This document shows positions 50,354-59,659 of a stretch of 64,000 nucleotides of DNA, piece after piece. Below the pieces are notes generated by a model. The model ran no database searches. It had not been told where the DNA came from and worked only from the letters and a program-made list of their open reading frames with translations. The DNA is taken from NCBI GenBank assembly GCA_964542535.1, contig CAZIUE010000016.1:15399-79398 (forward strand), read 5' to 3'. Source of the stretch: Pseudopelobacter sp964542535. Lineage in GTDB: Bacteria; Desulfobacterota; Desulfuromonadia; Geobacterales; Pseudopelobacteraceae. Both the position numbers and the translations under genes were made by a program. Each line of letters begins with the position of its first letter. Position 1 is the stretch's first letter.

Positions 50354-52774
50354 ATGAAACGACAACTGGCTGCAATCATGGAAGCGATAGCTCGGGCAGA
50401 AAAGCGTCTCGCCTCGTTGGATGCCGAACGTGCCGAGCTCGCCCTCCAGATTGACAAGTTGCGTCATGAGCTATCATCCCTTGAAGCTCCGACTCCCCCC
50501 GCCACTGAAAGCCCAGAGTTGTCCCCGCCTGAAAAGATCCTCCTGTTTCGTTCATTGTTCAAAGGCCGTGAAGACATCTATCCGAAAATGTGGATCAGCA
50601 GAAATGGCGAGCGCAAAGGGTACATGCCAGCCTGCGGTAATAACGGGAATTACGCTCTCTGCGGGAAACGGAAACTTCCCCGCATCAAATGCGCCGATTG
50701 CAAACATCAGGCATATCTGCCGGTAACGGATGAGGTGGTTAGGGAACACCTCCAGGGAAAACAGACCATCGGTGCCTATACGATCCTGCCTGATGACACC
50801 TGTAGATTCCTGGCGGTTGATTTCGACAAGACGACCTGGCAGGAAGATGTGGCTGCCTTTCGTGATACCTGCGTCTCCTTTGGTATTCCGGTTGCTGTAG
50901 AACGTTCGCGGTCCGGCAACGGCGCCCATGCCTGGTTCTTCTTCTCCGAACCGGTCATGGCTTCCGTTGCCAGGGTGATGGGGTGTTTCCTGATTACCGA
51001 AACCATGTCCCGCCGGCATCAACTCAGCATGGAATCCTATGACCGGCTCTTCCCCAGCCAGGACACCATGCCTCGAGGCGGCTTCGGCAACCTGATCGCT
51101 CTGCCGCTGCAGGGCGAACCTCGCAAACAGGGCAATTCCGTTTTTGTTGATGAATCGTTCATTCCCTATGCTGACCAGTGGAGTTTTCTCTCTTCGGTAA
51201 AGCGCCTTCTTCCGTCGGAAGTTCAGACCATCGCCGACAAGGCGGCTCAAAGAGGCCAGATCATCGGCCTGAAACAACCATCCGACCATGACGATGACCA
51301 GGCCCCCTGGGATCGACTACCCTCAGGCCGTTTGCCGGAGCAGCGGATCAAAGATAAGATGCCGAAAAAGATCACGGCGGTTCTTGGCCAACGGATTTTT
51401 GTCGAGAAGAAGTCGCTTCCCTCAGAGTTGCTCAACAGGATCAAACGGCTGGCCGCCTTTCAGAACCCGGAATTCTACAAGAAACAGAAAATGCGGCTTT
51501 CCACCCACAACACCCCGAGAGTCATCGCCTGCTTCGAGGAGACAACGAACTATGTTGCCTTGCCGAGGGGCTGCCATGATGCGTTCAAAGGGCTTCTGAG
51601 GGAACATGGCATAGAACTGAAGGTTGACGACAAGCGACAGTGCGGCGCTGCCGTTGAATTCACGTTCCATGGAACGTTATCTGACATACAGCACCAGGCA
51701 GTCACTGAGCTAATGAGGCATGACATCGGGATCTTCGTCGCACCTCCCGGTTCCGGCAAGACTGTGGTCGGCACCTGGATGGCCGCGGCGCGGAGTTGCT
51801 CGACCCTTGTCTTGGTCCACCGCAAGCCGCTCCTTGATCAATGGGTGACGCAGCTTTCCCGTTTTCTCGATCTGCCCAGGAAGGAGATCGGAACCATTGG
51901 ATCCGGAAAGAGCAAGGTGACCGGCATTCTCGATGTGGCCATGATGCAGAGCCTGGTCCGCAAGGATGAGGTCGCCGATCTCGTCGCCACGTACGGCCAG
52001 GTCATTGTGGATGAATGCCATCACCTGCCGGCGTTCTCCTTCGAGCGGGTACTGGCAGAGGTGAAGGCACAATATATCGTCGGCTTGACCGCCACCCCCT
52101 ATCGCAGGGACGGCCACCAGCCGATCATCCACCTGCAGTGCGGACCGACCAGGTTTTCACCGGACCGCAAGCAGTGGGCAGGCGATGAAGCGTTTACCCG
52201 CCGGTTGATCCTCCGGGAAACCGGATTCAGCTTGTCGTCAGCGGTTGGCGAGGCAACGATTCAGGAAATTTATGCCAGGCTGGCGGAAGACCGGCAGCGG
52301 AACAGGCTCATCCTGGACGATATCCGTCAGGCTCTTGCCGAAGGGCGTTCGCCAATCCTGCTGACGGAGCGTAAAGACCATCTGGAATATCTGGCCGGTG
52401 AGTTGCGAGACTCGGTAAAACATCTGGTGGTGCTACAGGGTGGCATGGGGATCAAACGGCGACGCAAGGTGCTGGAGCAACTTGCCACAATCCCTGATGA
52501 CGAAGAACGCCTGATCCTTGCCACCGGGCGCTACATCGGCGAAGGCTTTGACGATGCCCGCCTTGACACCCTGTTCCTTGCACTCCCCTTTTCTTGGAAG
52601 GGGATGCTGGTACAGTATGCAGGGCGTCTGCACCGTCTTCACCCCAGCAAGGGAGAGGTGCAGGTTTACGATTACGTAGACAGTTCAGTTCCGATGTTGG
52701 TGAAGATGCATGAAAAGCGGATGAAGGGTTTTAGAGCGATGAGATATGAGCAGAGAGCGCCCCAGACCACCTGA
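50354..52774 (+). CDS. TOTE-type archaeo-eukaryotic primase fused to a DEAD/DEAH helicase
   Basis: An 806-residue fusion. A coiled coil (1-45) is followed by the primase domain: CGNNGNYALCGKRK, then CRFLAVDFDKTTW (acidic pair near 155-157), and SRSGNGAHAWFFFSEP with the conserved His. The C-terminal SF2 helicase has Walker A VAPPGSGKTVVG (about 463-470), VIVDECHHLPAFSF (about 550), IVGLTATPYRRDG and motif VI QYAGRLHRLH. Such AEP-helicase fusions are described from TOTE conflict systems, thought to be mobile or defensive. No other member of such a system is recognised nearby. It follows a higA gene by 36 bases. Confidence 0.87.
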   Translation: MKRQLAAIMEAIARAEKRLASLDAERAELALQIDKLRHELSSLEAPTPPATESPELSPPEKILLFRSLFKGREDIYPKMWISRNGERKGYMPACGNNGNYALCGKRKLPRIKCADCKHQAYLPVTDEVVREHLQGKQTIGAYTILPDDTCRFLAVDFDKTTWQEDVAAFRDTCVSFGIPVAVERSRSGNGAHAWFFFSEPVMASVARVMGCFLITETMSRRHQLSMESYDRLFPSQDTMPRGGFGNLIALPLQGEPRKQGNSVFVDESFIPYADQWSFLSSVKRLLPSEVQTIADKAAQRGQIIGLKQPSDHDDDQAPWDRLPSGRLPEQRIKDKMPKKITAVLGQRIFVEKKSLPSELLNRIKRLAAFQNPEFYKKQKMRLSTHNTPRVIACFEETTNYVALPRGCHDAFKGLLREHGIELKVDDKRQCGAAVEFTFHGTLSDIQHQAVTELMRHDIGIFVAPPGSGKTVVGTWMAAARSCSTLVLVHRKPLLDQWVTQLSRFLDLPRKEIGTIGSGKSKVTGILDVAMMQSLVRKDEVADLVATYGQVIVDECHHLPAFSFERVLAEVKAQYIVGLTATPYRRDGHQPIIHLQCGPTRFSPDRKQWAGDEAFTRRLILRETGFSLSSAVGEATIQEIYARLAEDRQRNRLILDDIRQALAEGRSPILLTERKDHLEYLAGELRDSVKHLVVLQGGMGIKRRRKVLEQLATIPDDEERLILATGRYIGEGFDDARLDTLFLALPFSWKGMLVQYAGRLHRLHPSKGEVQVYDYVDSSVPMLVKMHEKRMKGFRAMRYEQRAPQTT

Positions 52775-52859
52775 CACTCCGCAAAACCATGTAACGCCAT
52801 GATATTGCAGCACAAAGACCAGACGACAACTCCTTGCAGCAAAAGACATAAAAAATAAA

Positions 52860-52887
52860 TGGCCGATTTCATTAAAGAAATCGGCCA
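52860..52887. terminator. hairpin after the TOTE gene
   Basis: TGGCCGATTTC (52860-52870), loop ATTAAA, GAAATCGGCCA (52877-52887). A-rich sequence precedes and CATTATTTCT follows, so it may end transcripts from both sides. Confidence 0.7.
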
Positions 52888-53029
52888 CATTATTTCTGGC
52901 TCCCCGTGTGCAACCCTCTTCATAATTCCTCTCGTTCTCCGGCTGTTAACCGAAAACCTTCATATCAACGAGTTATCAAAGAGCATGCCGTTCCTTGTGA
53001 GGCGGAAACGGCGTCAAACTCAATTTCCC

Positions 53030-56000
53030 CTACACCGATTCTTCCAGGATACGTTTTCGAGCAATCTGTTCGATCTTAGCAGCATCAATACCTCCATCAG
53101 GCGCATCCTGGGATGTGATCAATCGATCCGAAAAACCGTTTTCCTTATACCAAGTCTGTTTCCGTTCCCACGCCTCGCGATAGCTGGGGACGTTTAGCAT
53201 ACCAAGATGTTCCCAATAAAAAACATCCCCTTCAAAGCTGACCGTGAAGTCAGGAAGGCGAAAGTCCTTCGGATCAGTCCGCGAATAGAGCGGTTGCTCG
53301 TACTCGTAGCTGATCCCAAGCGCATCCAACACATCTGCCACGACAACCTCGCTCTTGGAGCGGACTGCAATGCCCTTCCGCGTACGATGGATCAGTGCCT
53401 CCAGGTGAGGTCGCTTCACATCGTCCGGTCGCAGGGCTATCGTGAACATATGAGTATTTCGCAACCGAGTGTCCGAGCAGTCCGGGCTGCGTAAACGGCG
53501 AAGGGGCTCGATATCCTTTTCGACCAAGAGCACCAGCTTGCGACGGAACCGCGTGAGGCCGGTGTAGATCAGTTCTCGCGACAAAGTCGAGGCTTTCTGC
53601 GGGATGATTAGAAAAACCACCTCGAAGTCGCTCCCCTGCGCCTTATGGACGGTCAACGCGTAGGCAAGTTCGAGGTATTCGTCAACCTGACCGCGATAGT
53701 ACCGATAGGAGGCGTCTACTTGCGTTGAAAAAACAGCGGCAAGGACATCGCTGCCTTCCTTCCTCTTGAAAGCCTCAGTAACAATCCCGATCTCGCCATT
53801 GGCGACGTAGTCCAGCCCACTTCCCGTGGGGTAGGCCCATCCATCCTTGCTTCGATTTCGAACCTGAATAACCTTGTCGGTCCAGACGATCTCATACTCA
53901 CCGAAAGGCCGTGGCATCTTACTCCATTGACTCTGCGACTTCTGAAGAAGACCTGCCTTGTATTCTCTCTGGATCAAGCGGTTCAGATCGTCAGTGCCGA
54001 AGTGCTGCGCACGAGTGGGAGAGAGGATTTGCCACGCCTCGCTGCGGACCCAGTCCTTTTGATCGATCCCAAGCGACTGATTAAAGCTCTTGTAGTCGTC
54101 GTCACGGATACCAAGGATATCAGCCATCCGCCCCTTGAGCTTGGCAAGCAGATCGTCGTGGTCGTCCCAAAACACAATATCCAGGTCGCCCATCGACTGG
54201 CCCCGAGCAATTGAGGCCAGAATCTCGTCATCACCCGGATTGACGACTGATGTTCGGTATCCGTCCGCAAGCGCCAAGGCGACACTCTCCTCGGCTGGAA
54301 CGCCCTCCTCCTCATCAACGCGCATACAAACTGTGAGTGGAGCAACGCAGTCGGGGTGGTCTTTCTGAAGCCATTCGATAATGTCAGCGAAGGGCCTCCC
54401 AGGGCCAATTGGTGGTAGCTGGTTGGGATCACCCACAAGAATCAGACGACTCAATGGGCCGGAGTCAAGAGCACGCAGCAATGTCCCAAAGAGGTCCGTT
54501 GGGATCATTGAACACTCGTCGATGATAACGGTGGTCGCCTGGAAGGGGCTCTGATCGCTTTGTTGTTTGATTACGAAAATATCAGGCACGAACCAGCCCT
54601 GCTTAAGCAGGAACTGGTGAATGGTCATTGCATTTCGTCCGGTTTTAGTGGAAAGTCGAACGCGGGCCTTTCCGGTGGGAGCCAACAAGAGCGTCGGATG
54701 TCGACCCTCGACACGCACCAATTCCTGAAGAAATACCTTCAGTACCGAAGTCTTGCCAGTGCCAGCTCCTCCTGTCAGCACGCTCAGTCTTCGCGAGAAT
54801 AGCGTGGCGAGGGCAGTTCGCTTCTCGTCCAGCGCCGCCCTTTCACGGTCGGATTTCGGTTCACCAAAGAGCTTCTTTAGCGCTCCGAGCCAGTCAATCG
54901 GGGGATCGACCGCCGGATTCGTCTTCTTGGCCCGCCGCTTAATCAGCGAAGCGGCATGTTCCTCCAGCAACTGGAGATGCTTGAGCGCGACAAGCTCGGG
55001 ATCGGAGTCGAAAGCTGTCCACATGACTTTTTGATAAAATTCGGCTTCGGCCAATACGACTTCACGATCTGGCCGACACGCCCTTCTCTCAGGAAAGCGT
55101 CCAATGATCCTGTTCAGAAAGTCAGTGAATGGGAGGACAGTATCTCCGTTATTTGCGGCCTCCTGGAGAACCGCAACACCAACCGCCCGAACCCTACGCC
55201 GGTCGTCGTGAGAGATCTCGTCGGCATCGGGAAACAGCGCGGCATCCCCTTCGGGCCTCAGGCCATGATCGACTGTTTCCAGCGCCACAGGATCGGAGTC
55301 CGCCGACCCAAGGTCGCACTCGGATAGGATGTAGGGATTGGCGACCAAGTCCTTCTCAGTCGCATCAATTCCGCTCGCTGCACGCTGGTCGGGATTGGCG
55401 ATCCGCTGCACCTGGCTCGGGGTGAGCTCAAGCCGGGCGAGCTTGGACAGCAGCGCATGGCGAGTTTTTATGATGCGCCAGCGCTCTCTCGCTTTGAGGA
55501 GCCCAACTCGGTAAGGTCCATTGTCCGGCTCGCTCCTCCCTTCAAGGATTGACAGGACGTAGTCCCATGAATTTTCACCCCGTTTTGCCATTGGTGCCAG
55601 CACAGTTCGCTGGAACGAGGTCCCCTTCGAAAACCCGAGGTACTGGAGCACGCTGCCAGCGCCAGGGAACGGGCCTCGACCGCTCCATGCCTCGGCCAGA
55701 ACGTCGTTTAGCCAATCGAGGCGTCTTTCCCAGTCAGAAGCGACGTGCCCATCAGCCTTGACGCGCTCCATACACTGGATAACGCGCTCAATGATGGCAA
55801 CCGCCACGTCGTCGGAAACATGTTCCCCTCCATACGAGAATGGAAGCAGCGCGCTCCTCGGAACTCGGCAGATGATATCGTCAGTGCTGTGACCATCCCG
55901 CAAGTATTCTTGGTACGGGATACGAACCCCCTGTTCGGGGTACGCCTGGGTAATCCGTCGGGACCAAACTGGATACTGATCTTGGTACTTTGGGGTCGTG

Positions 56001-56581
56001 CCAAAATAGATCTGAGGCCCAACCTCAGCGATCCTTCCAATACCGACAATAATGCGCGGCGAGTTTTCATCAAGAGGATTCCCATGGTTGCAGTAATAGA
56101 AAACAAGGGAGTCCTTTGGCTCAAGTTTTCCCCAGAATCGCTTGAGAAGCTCACGCTGGCGGTCAGGCTCGAAAACCCAACCATTACTTCGCGAATTGTC
56201 TGGCCCTCGAAGTGATATATCTTCAGCCTCGCAGACCTCTTGGACAAATTCCTCTCGCATCCAGCGATAAGGAGCTGGGCACGACGAATACGGAGGGATG
56301 TCTTCTGAGACCGCCGGCAGCCTCCGAAACTCAAGCGGGTCTTGATGTGTTATTGAAAATCCTCTTTCTGCGTAAGCGCCCGGATCACGAGAGCATGGGG
56401 GTAACCAACCCTCCAAGTCTGCAAGAGGCTTTCCGGCTGATCCGCGCTCCTTTTCATCGTCCCGCGAGTCACGTATGTGTTGGTGGACAATACAGTGAGC
56501 GTTGAGGTGCGGCTGGTCACATATGTGGCCATCCCAGGCCCGATCATGCCATGCCAACCTTACTGAGAGATGCATGGTCAT
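53030..56581 (-). CDS. RecD-like SF1B helicase with C-terminal PD-(D/E)XK-like nuclease domain
   Basis: An 1183-residue protein, last gene of the island operon. The N-terminal module (RLAWHDRAWDGHICDQPHLN) is a conserved His/Cys-containing opening of an unnamed domain. The helicase core carries LTGGAGTGKTSVLKVF (about 602-615), TTVIIDECSMIPTDLF (about 687), LVGDPNQLPPIGPGRPF, and YALTVHKAQGSDFEVVF as in RecD2. Near the end RSKSEVVVADVLDALGISYE and RLPDFTVSFEGDVFYWEHLG form a nuclease-like domain with Asp and Glu but His where the canonical Lys would be. A DNA-end-processing effector is likely (inference). Confidence 0.82.
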   Translation of the reverse strand: MTMHLSVRLAWHDRAWDGHICDQPHLNAHCIVHQHIRDSRDDEKERGSAGKPLADLEGWLPPCSRDPGAYAERGFSITHQDPLEFRRLPAVSEDIPPYSSCPAPYRWMREEFVQEVCEAEDISLRGPDNSRSNGWVFEPDRQRELLKRFWGKLEPKDSLVFYYCNHGNPLDENSPRIIVGIGRIAEVGPQIYFGTTPKYQDQYPVWSRRITQAYPEQGVRIPYQEYLRDGHSTDDIICRVPRSALLPFSYGGEHVSDDVAVAIIERVIQCMERVKADGHVASDWERRLDWLNDVLAEAWSGRGPFPGAGSVLQYLGFSKGTSFQRTVLAPMAKRGENSWDYVLSILEGRSEPDNGPYRVGLLKARERWRIIKTRHALLSKLARLELTPSQVQRIANPDQRAASGIDATEKDLVANPYILSECDLGSADSDPVALETVDHGLRPEGDAALFPDADEISHDDRRRVRAVGVAVLQEAANNGDTVLPFTDFLNRIIGRFPERRACRPDREVVLAEAEFYQKVMWTAFDSDPELVALKHLQLLEEHAASLIKRRAKKTNPAVDPPIDWLGALKKLFGEPKSDRERAALDEKRTALATLFSRRLSVLTGGAGTGKTSVLKVFLQELVRVEGRHPTLLLAPTGKARVRLSTKTGRNAMTIHQFLLKQGWFVPDIFVIKQQSDQSPFQATTVIIDECSMIPTDLFGTLLRALDSGPLSRLILVGDPNQLPPIGPGRPFADIIEWLQKDHPDCVAPLTVCMRVDEEEGVPAEESVALALADGYRTSVVNPGDDEILASIARGQSMGDLDIVFWDDHDDLLAKLKGRMADILGIRDDDYKSFNQSLGIDQKDWVRSEAWQILSPTRAQHFGTDDLNRLIQREYKAGLLQKSQSQWSKMPRPFGEYEIVWTDKVIQVRNRSKDGWAYPTGSGLDYVANGEIGIVTEAFKRKEGSDVLAAVFSTQVDASYRYYRGQVDEYLELAYALTVHKAQGSDFEVVFLIIPQKASTLSRELIYTGLTRFRRKLVLLVEKDIEPLRRLRSPDCSDTRLRNTHMFTIALRPDDVKRPHLEALIHRTRKGIAVRSKSEVVVADVLDALGISYEYEQPLYSRTDPKDFRLPDFTVSFEGDVFYWEHLGMLNVPSYREAWERKQTWYKENGFSDRLITSQDAPDGGIDAAKIEQIARKRILEESV

Positions 56582-56608
56582 GCTTTCTCACCCATGTTGC
56601 CTTCCATG

Positions 56609-59600
56609 CTAATCCTCGCTCCTTCCTATTTCTTCGAGAATCGTTTTTATATCGCAGAGATGGGTCTCGACGAACTGAATGGTCGTTTCAAGATCGCCGA
56701 GTCGCAATGGAGCCTCCAATGAGTCCATATTCAGAAGAGCCTTTCTCAGATCGGCCATAACCGCTTCGTCCTTCTTGCCAAGCTCTTTGTACATTGCAGC
56801 GCAAAGTGGGCATAGGGCCAAAAACTGTGCCTCATGCTCCAAGGGCAATTGATCCTGAGAGAATGCCTCGACCGCTTCGAAATAGTACTGGCCGTCGCGT
56901 TTTCTGAAAGGCATTTCCTTCTTGCAGATCTGACACACCATTTGGCCGTTATCGTTTGTGTACTGTTCCCTGAGCCAAAGAACGGGCTCGATAGTGCTCC
57001 TGGTCGTCCGAACGCTTCTTTCGCGCTCTTCATATTCCTTTTTTTGGGATTCGGAGAGCTGGTCTTTTATCCGTTCCTGCCGACGTTCTGGATTCGTAAT
57101 CGTCCTTGTTGGGAATACCGGCTTCTCTTCCCGTGCAACAATCTGTGCCTTCCATTGGCTAAATTCCTCGGGGTACCTCCTTAAAAGATCAATATCCTCA
57201 GTTGGGATGCCAGCCTCTTCAGCAAGCTTAGAAACAACATCCTTCTTCATACCCAGAAGGTCAGCCACTTTTTCGTTACGTTCAAATTGGTCAGGAAGAT
57301 CTCCAAGGCTTACCTCTCCTGGCTTGAACGGACCATCACTGCCATATTTGGGTATCCACGAACAGCCACGGAGTCGTTTCTTCCAAGTGGCGGTGAAATA
57401 CTCTGTTCGCTCTTGATAATAAAACCATTTGTACTGTCCTTCATAAAACTGATAATGGGAGCTTTCCTTTAGATGCTCCAATAGCAAGCCCCAGATAATT
57501 AGCGCATATCGTATTAAATGCTCGCTATCTTGGGGCATCCTCGATAAAAAAATATCCAATCCATCAATATCGTAATCGATAGTTTCAATGTCTTTTGTGT
57601 GTCCCTGATTTCCTCGTAATCTTTTTCTCTCCTCCCAAGGTAGATCAATTTGCATTCTTCTAAAACGCGGTTTTCTCGCAATGCCAAGCTCACTCAAAAC
57701 ACCGGTGTCGATCGTTGAAGCCAGCGTTTCTTCGTATAAAAACCATACATCGGTCGAACCCGAAAAATAGAGTCGCAGATCTGGGGTTTCCTGGTAGACA
57801 TCGATCGGCTTTTTATATGCCAGGTTTCCAACAGGGTCGACAGCCTTGAGAAAAGGTGTTTGCTTTGCCTTCTGGATCACTCTTCCCTTACCGGCCTCCG
57901 AGTCAGAGGTCAAAGCGCGGAGAATTTTGCGAATGTCCGCCTCATGCTCGGACTCGGAAATCAAGGACAGATCACTTTTCGAGTACTTGGGTAGAACCCT
58001 TTCGACGATGTCATCGAACACGTCCGGTTCCGATAGACCCAAACGCTTCAGGAAATTTCCCGCCTGCTCATCGCTTGCAATCGCCCGCTTCACAATCGGG
58101 AAGTCGGTGTCTTCCGGAGGAGGCAAAAAGGCATTTGGAGTTGTGCCGTCAGCCCGGAAAGGTATCACATGGCTATCATCTTGAAGACGGACAATAGGCT
58201 TGGAACGGAGAAGGCCTCCCGAATCCCCAGACCACCTTGGAGAACGCCAAAGTGCCTCTTGGCCAGACAAGTACCCATAAAACTCCAACAGCCATTCATC
58301 GTCTTGTATAGACAAAAAGGAATGGGTGATTCTTCGGGCAAAGCTATCGGGCGTGATCTCCTCGACCTTCAGTTCATTAAGCAAGTATGACCGTAGCTCC
58401 GGGGTTCGATCCTGAGTAATGGAGCCAGCCAGCCATTTGACAGTTGCTTCTGATTGAAAGAGTTTGCGAAGCTGTTCATGATCCAACAATTTTCTAAGGT
58501 CAGCGCCACGAGCTAGTTTCGCATTTCGCGCTGAGACGAAGCTGCCATCATCTGCGGGCAATAGTTCATTGACTGCAAGATTATCCCGAACCGAGGTGAC
58601 AATCGGCAGAAACATGCTGCCTGGAGGAAAGTCGTCCATCCTTATTGGTAACGCTTCAAGCAGTGAGACACCCAATAGACCAAGGTCCTTGAGTTGCGGC
58701 AACACTTCTGCCATAAGACAAGCAGTCTCGCGCACCAAGGTCGCGTTCCAATCGTCCTCTTTCGGAATATTGTCCCTTGCCGGCGTGGTCTTGTATGGAC
58801 CCTGAATCAAAAATCCTAATCGGGTTTCTTTTTCGGTCGGAAAAAAGACCACGAGAGGTGAATCCTTGATTCTTGCTACCTCTTCCAGTTCTCCCCCCTC
58901 ATCCCGTTGAAGGCGGAAACCGATCTCGACCGAGACTTGACGTGGACATTCCTCGGCAGGTTCAGGCACATCCACGGGCCGTTCAAAGAGCAGCCAGCTC
59001 TCGCTTTCATCCTCGCCGTTGTTCTGCCCAATAACCGTTACTTCCCGAGCACTGCCTCGTGCAGTCTCGTCTCGCAGATAAACACCACCCATCCCAGCCG
59101 GCAGTTTGTACTCGATCTCCCTGATCCTTCGGAGAAAAAGTAGTGTCCTGGCGCTCAGCTTACGAAGTCTTGTACTTATCTCTCTGCATGCGGTTGCCGG
59201 TTCCACCTCCTCCTTATTGAAGGGAAAAACGAAGAGCGTGGTCCATGAATCATCCATATTTCGCTTCTCGATGGCATATGGCCGCACATAGTTCTCGATT
59301 CTGAAGCTTTCATCGCCTGAGTGAATCTCTGGTGTCGTCGTGTAAGCGTAAACTGACTTGAAACCGATTCCGAACTTGCCGATCTGAGTGAGATCTTCAA
59401 CCTTTGTTCCTTCGCCCACCCCGCAAATTCCGCGCACATCCTTTTCATCAAACGGCCGACCGTCATGAAAAACCTCGAGCTTGCCTTCAAGAAGTTGAAA
59501 AAGGACCCTCGATGCACCGGCATCCTCAGCATTTTGTAGAAGTTCAAATATGAAATGGGTTCGGTCTGTGTACAGCCTGCCCAGAAAGGACAGATGACGT

Positions 59601-59659
59601 GTTCCTTGACCGTATTCAATGATGTTGTCGGCACGTATTTTGTCGTAATTACTCGGCAT
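56609..59659 (-). CDS. sacsin-like GHKL ATPase with C-terminal degenerate HNH-type zinc domain
   Basis: A 1016-residue protein. The N-terminal Hsp90-type ATPase has HFIFELLQNAEDAGASRVLF (N-box, about 36-55), the FHDGRPFDEKD region and GKFGIGFKSVYAYT (94-107), as in sacsin and NO VEIN proteins. The long middle has no recognised domain. Near the C-terminus, CQICKKEMPF and LALCPLCAAMYKELG (about 909-955) give a CxxC...CxxC frame like an HNH finger, but the catalytic His positions are not retained (YYFEAVEAF). ATG 59659 overlaps the end of the upstream gene by 11 bases, so the operon is coupled. Confidence 0.8.
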   Translation of the reverse strand: MPSNYDKIRADNIIEYGQGTRHLSFLGRLYTDRTHFIFELLQNAEDAGASRVLFQLLEGKLEVFHDGRPFDEKDVRGICGVGEGTKVEDLTQIGKFGIGFKSVYAYTTTPEIHSGDESFRIENYVRPYAIEKRNMDDSWTTLFVFPFNKEEVEPATACREISTRLRKLSARTLLFLRRIREIEYKLPAGMGGVYLRDETARGSAREVTVIGQNNGEDESESWLLFERPVDVPEPAEECPRQVSVEIGFRLQRDEGGELEEVARIKDSPLVVFFPTEKETRLGFLIQGPYKTTPARDNIPKEDDWNATLVRETACLMAEVLPQLKDLGLLGVSLLEALPIRMDDFPPGSMFLPIVTSVRDNLAVNELLPADDGSFVSARNAKLARGADLRKLLDHEQLRKLFQSEATVKWLAGSITQDRTPELRSYLLNELKVEEITPDSFARRITHSFLSIQDDEWLLEFYGYLSGQEALWRSPRWSGDSGGLLRSKPIVRLQDDSHVIPFRADGTTPNAFLPPPEDTDFPIVKRAIASDEQAGNFLKRLGLSEPDVFDDIVERVLPKYSKSDLSLISESEHEADIRKILRALTSDSEAGKGRVIQKAKQTPFLKAVDPVGNLAYKKPIDVYQETPDLRLYFSGSTDVWFLYEETLASTIDTGVLSELGIARKPRFRRMQIDLPWEERKRLRGNQGHTKDIETIDYDIDGLDIFLSRMPQDSEHLIRYALIIWGLLLEHLKESSHYQFYEGQYKWFYYQERTEYFTATWKKRLRGCSWIPKYGSDGPFKPGEVSLGDLPDQFERNEKVADLLGMKKDVVSKLAEEAGIPTEDIDLLRRYPEEFSQWKAQIVAREEKPVFPTRTITNPERRQERIKDQLSESQKKEYEERERSVRTTRSTIEPVLWLREQYTNDNGQMVCQICKKEMPFRKRDGQYYFEAVEAFSQDQLPLEHEAQFLALCPLCAAMYKELGKKDEAVMADLRKALLNMDSLEAPLRLGDLETTIQFVETHLCDIKTILEEIGRSED

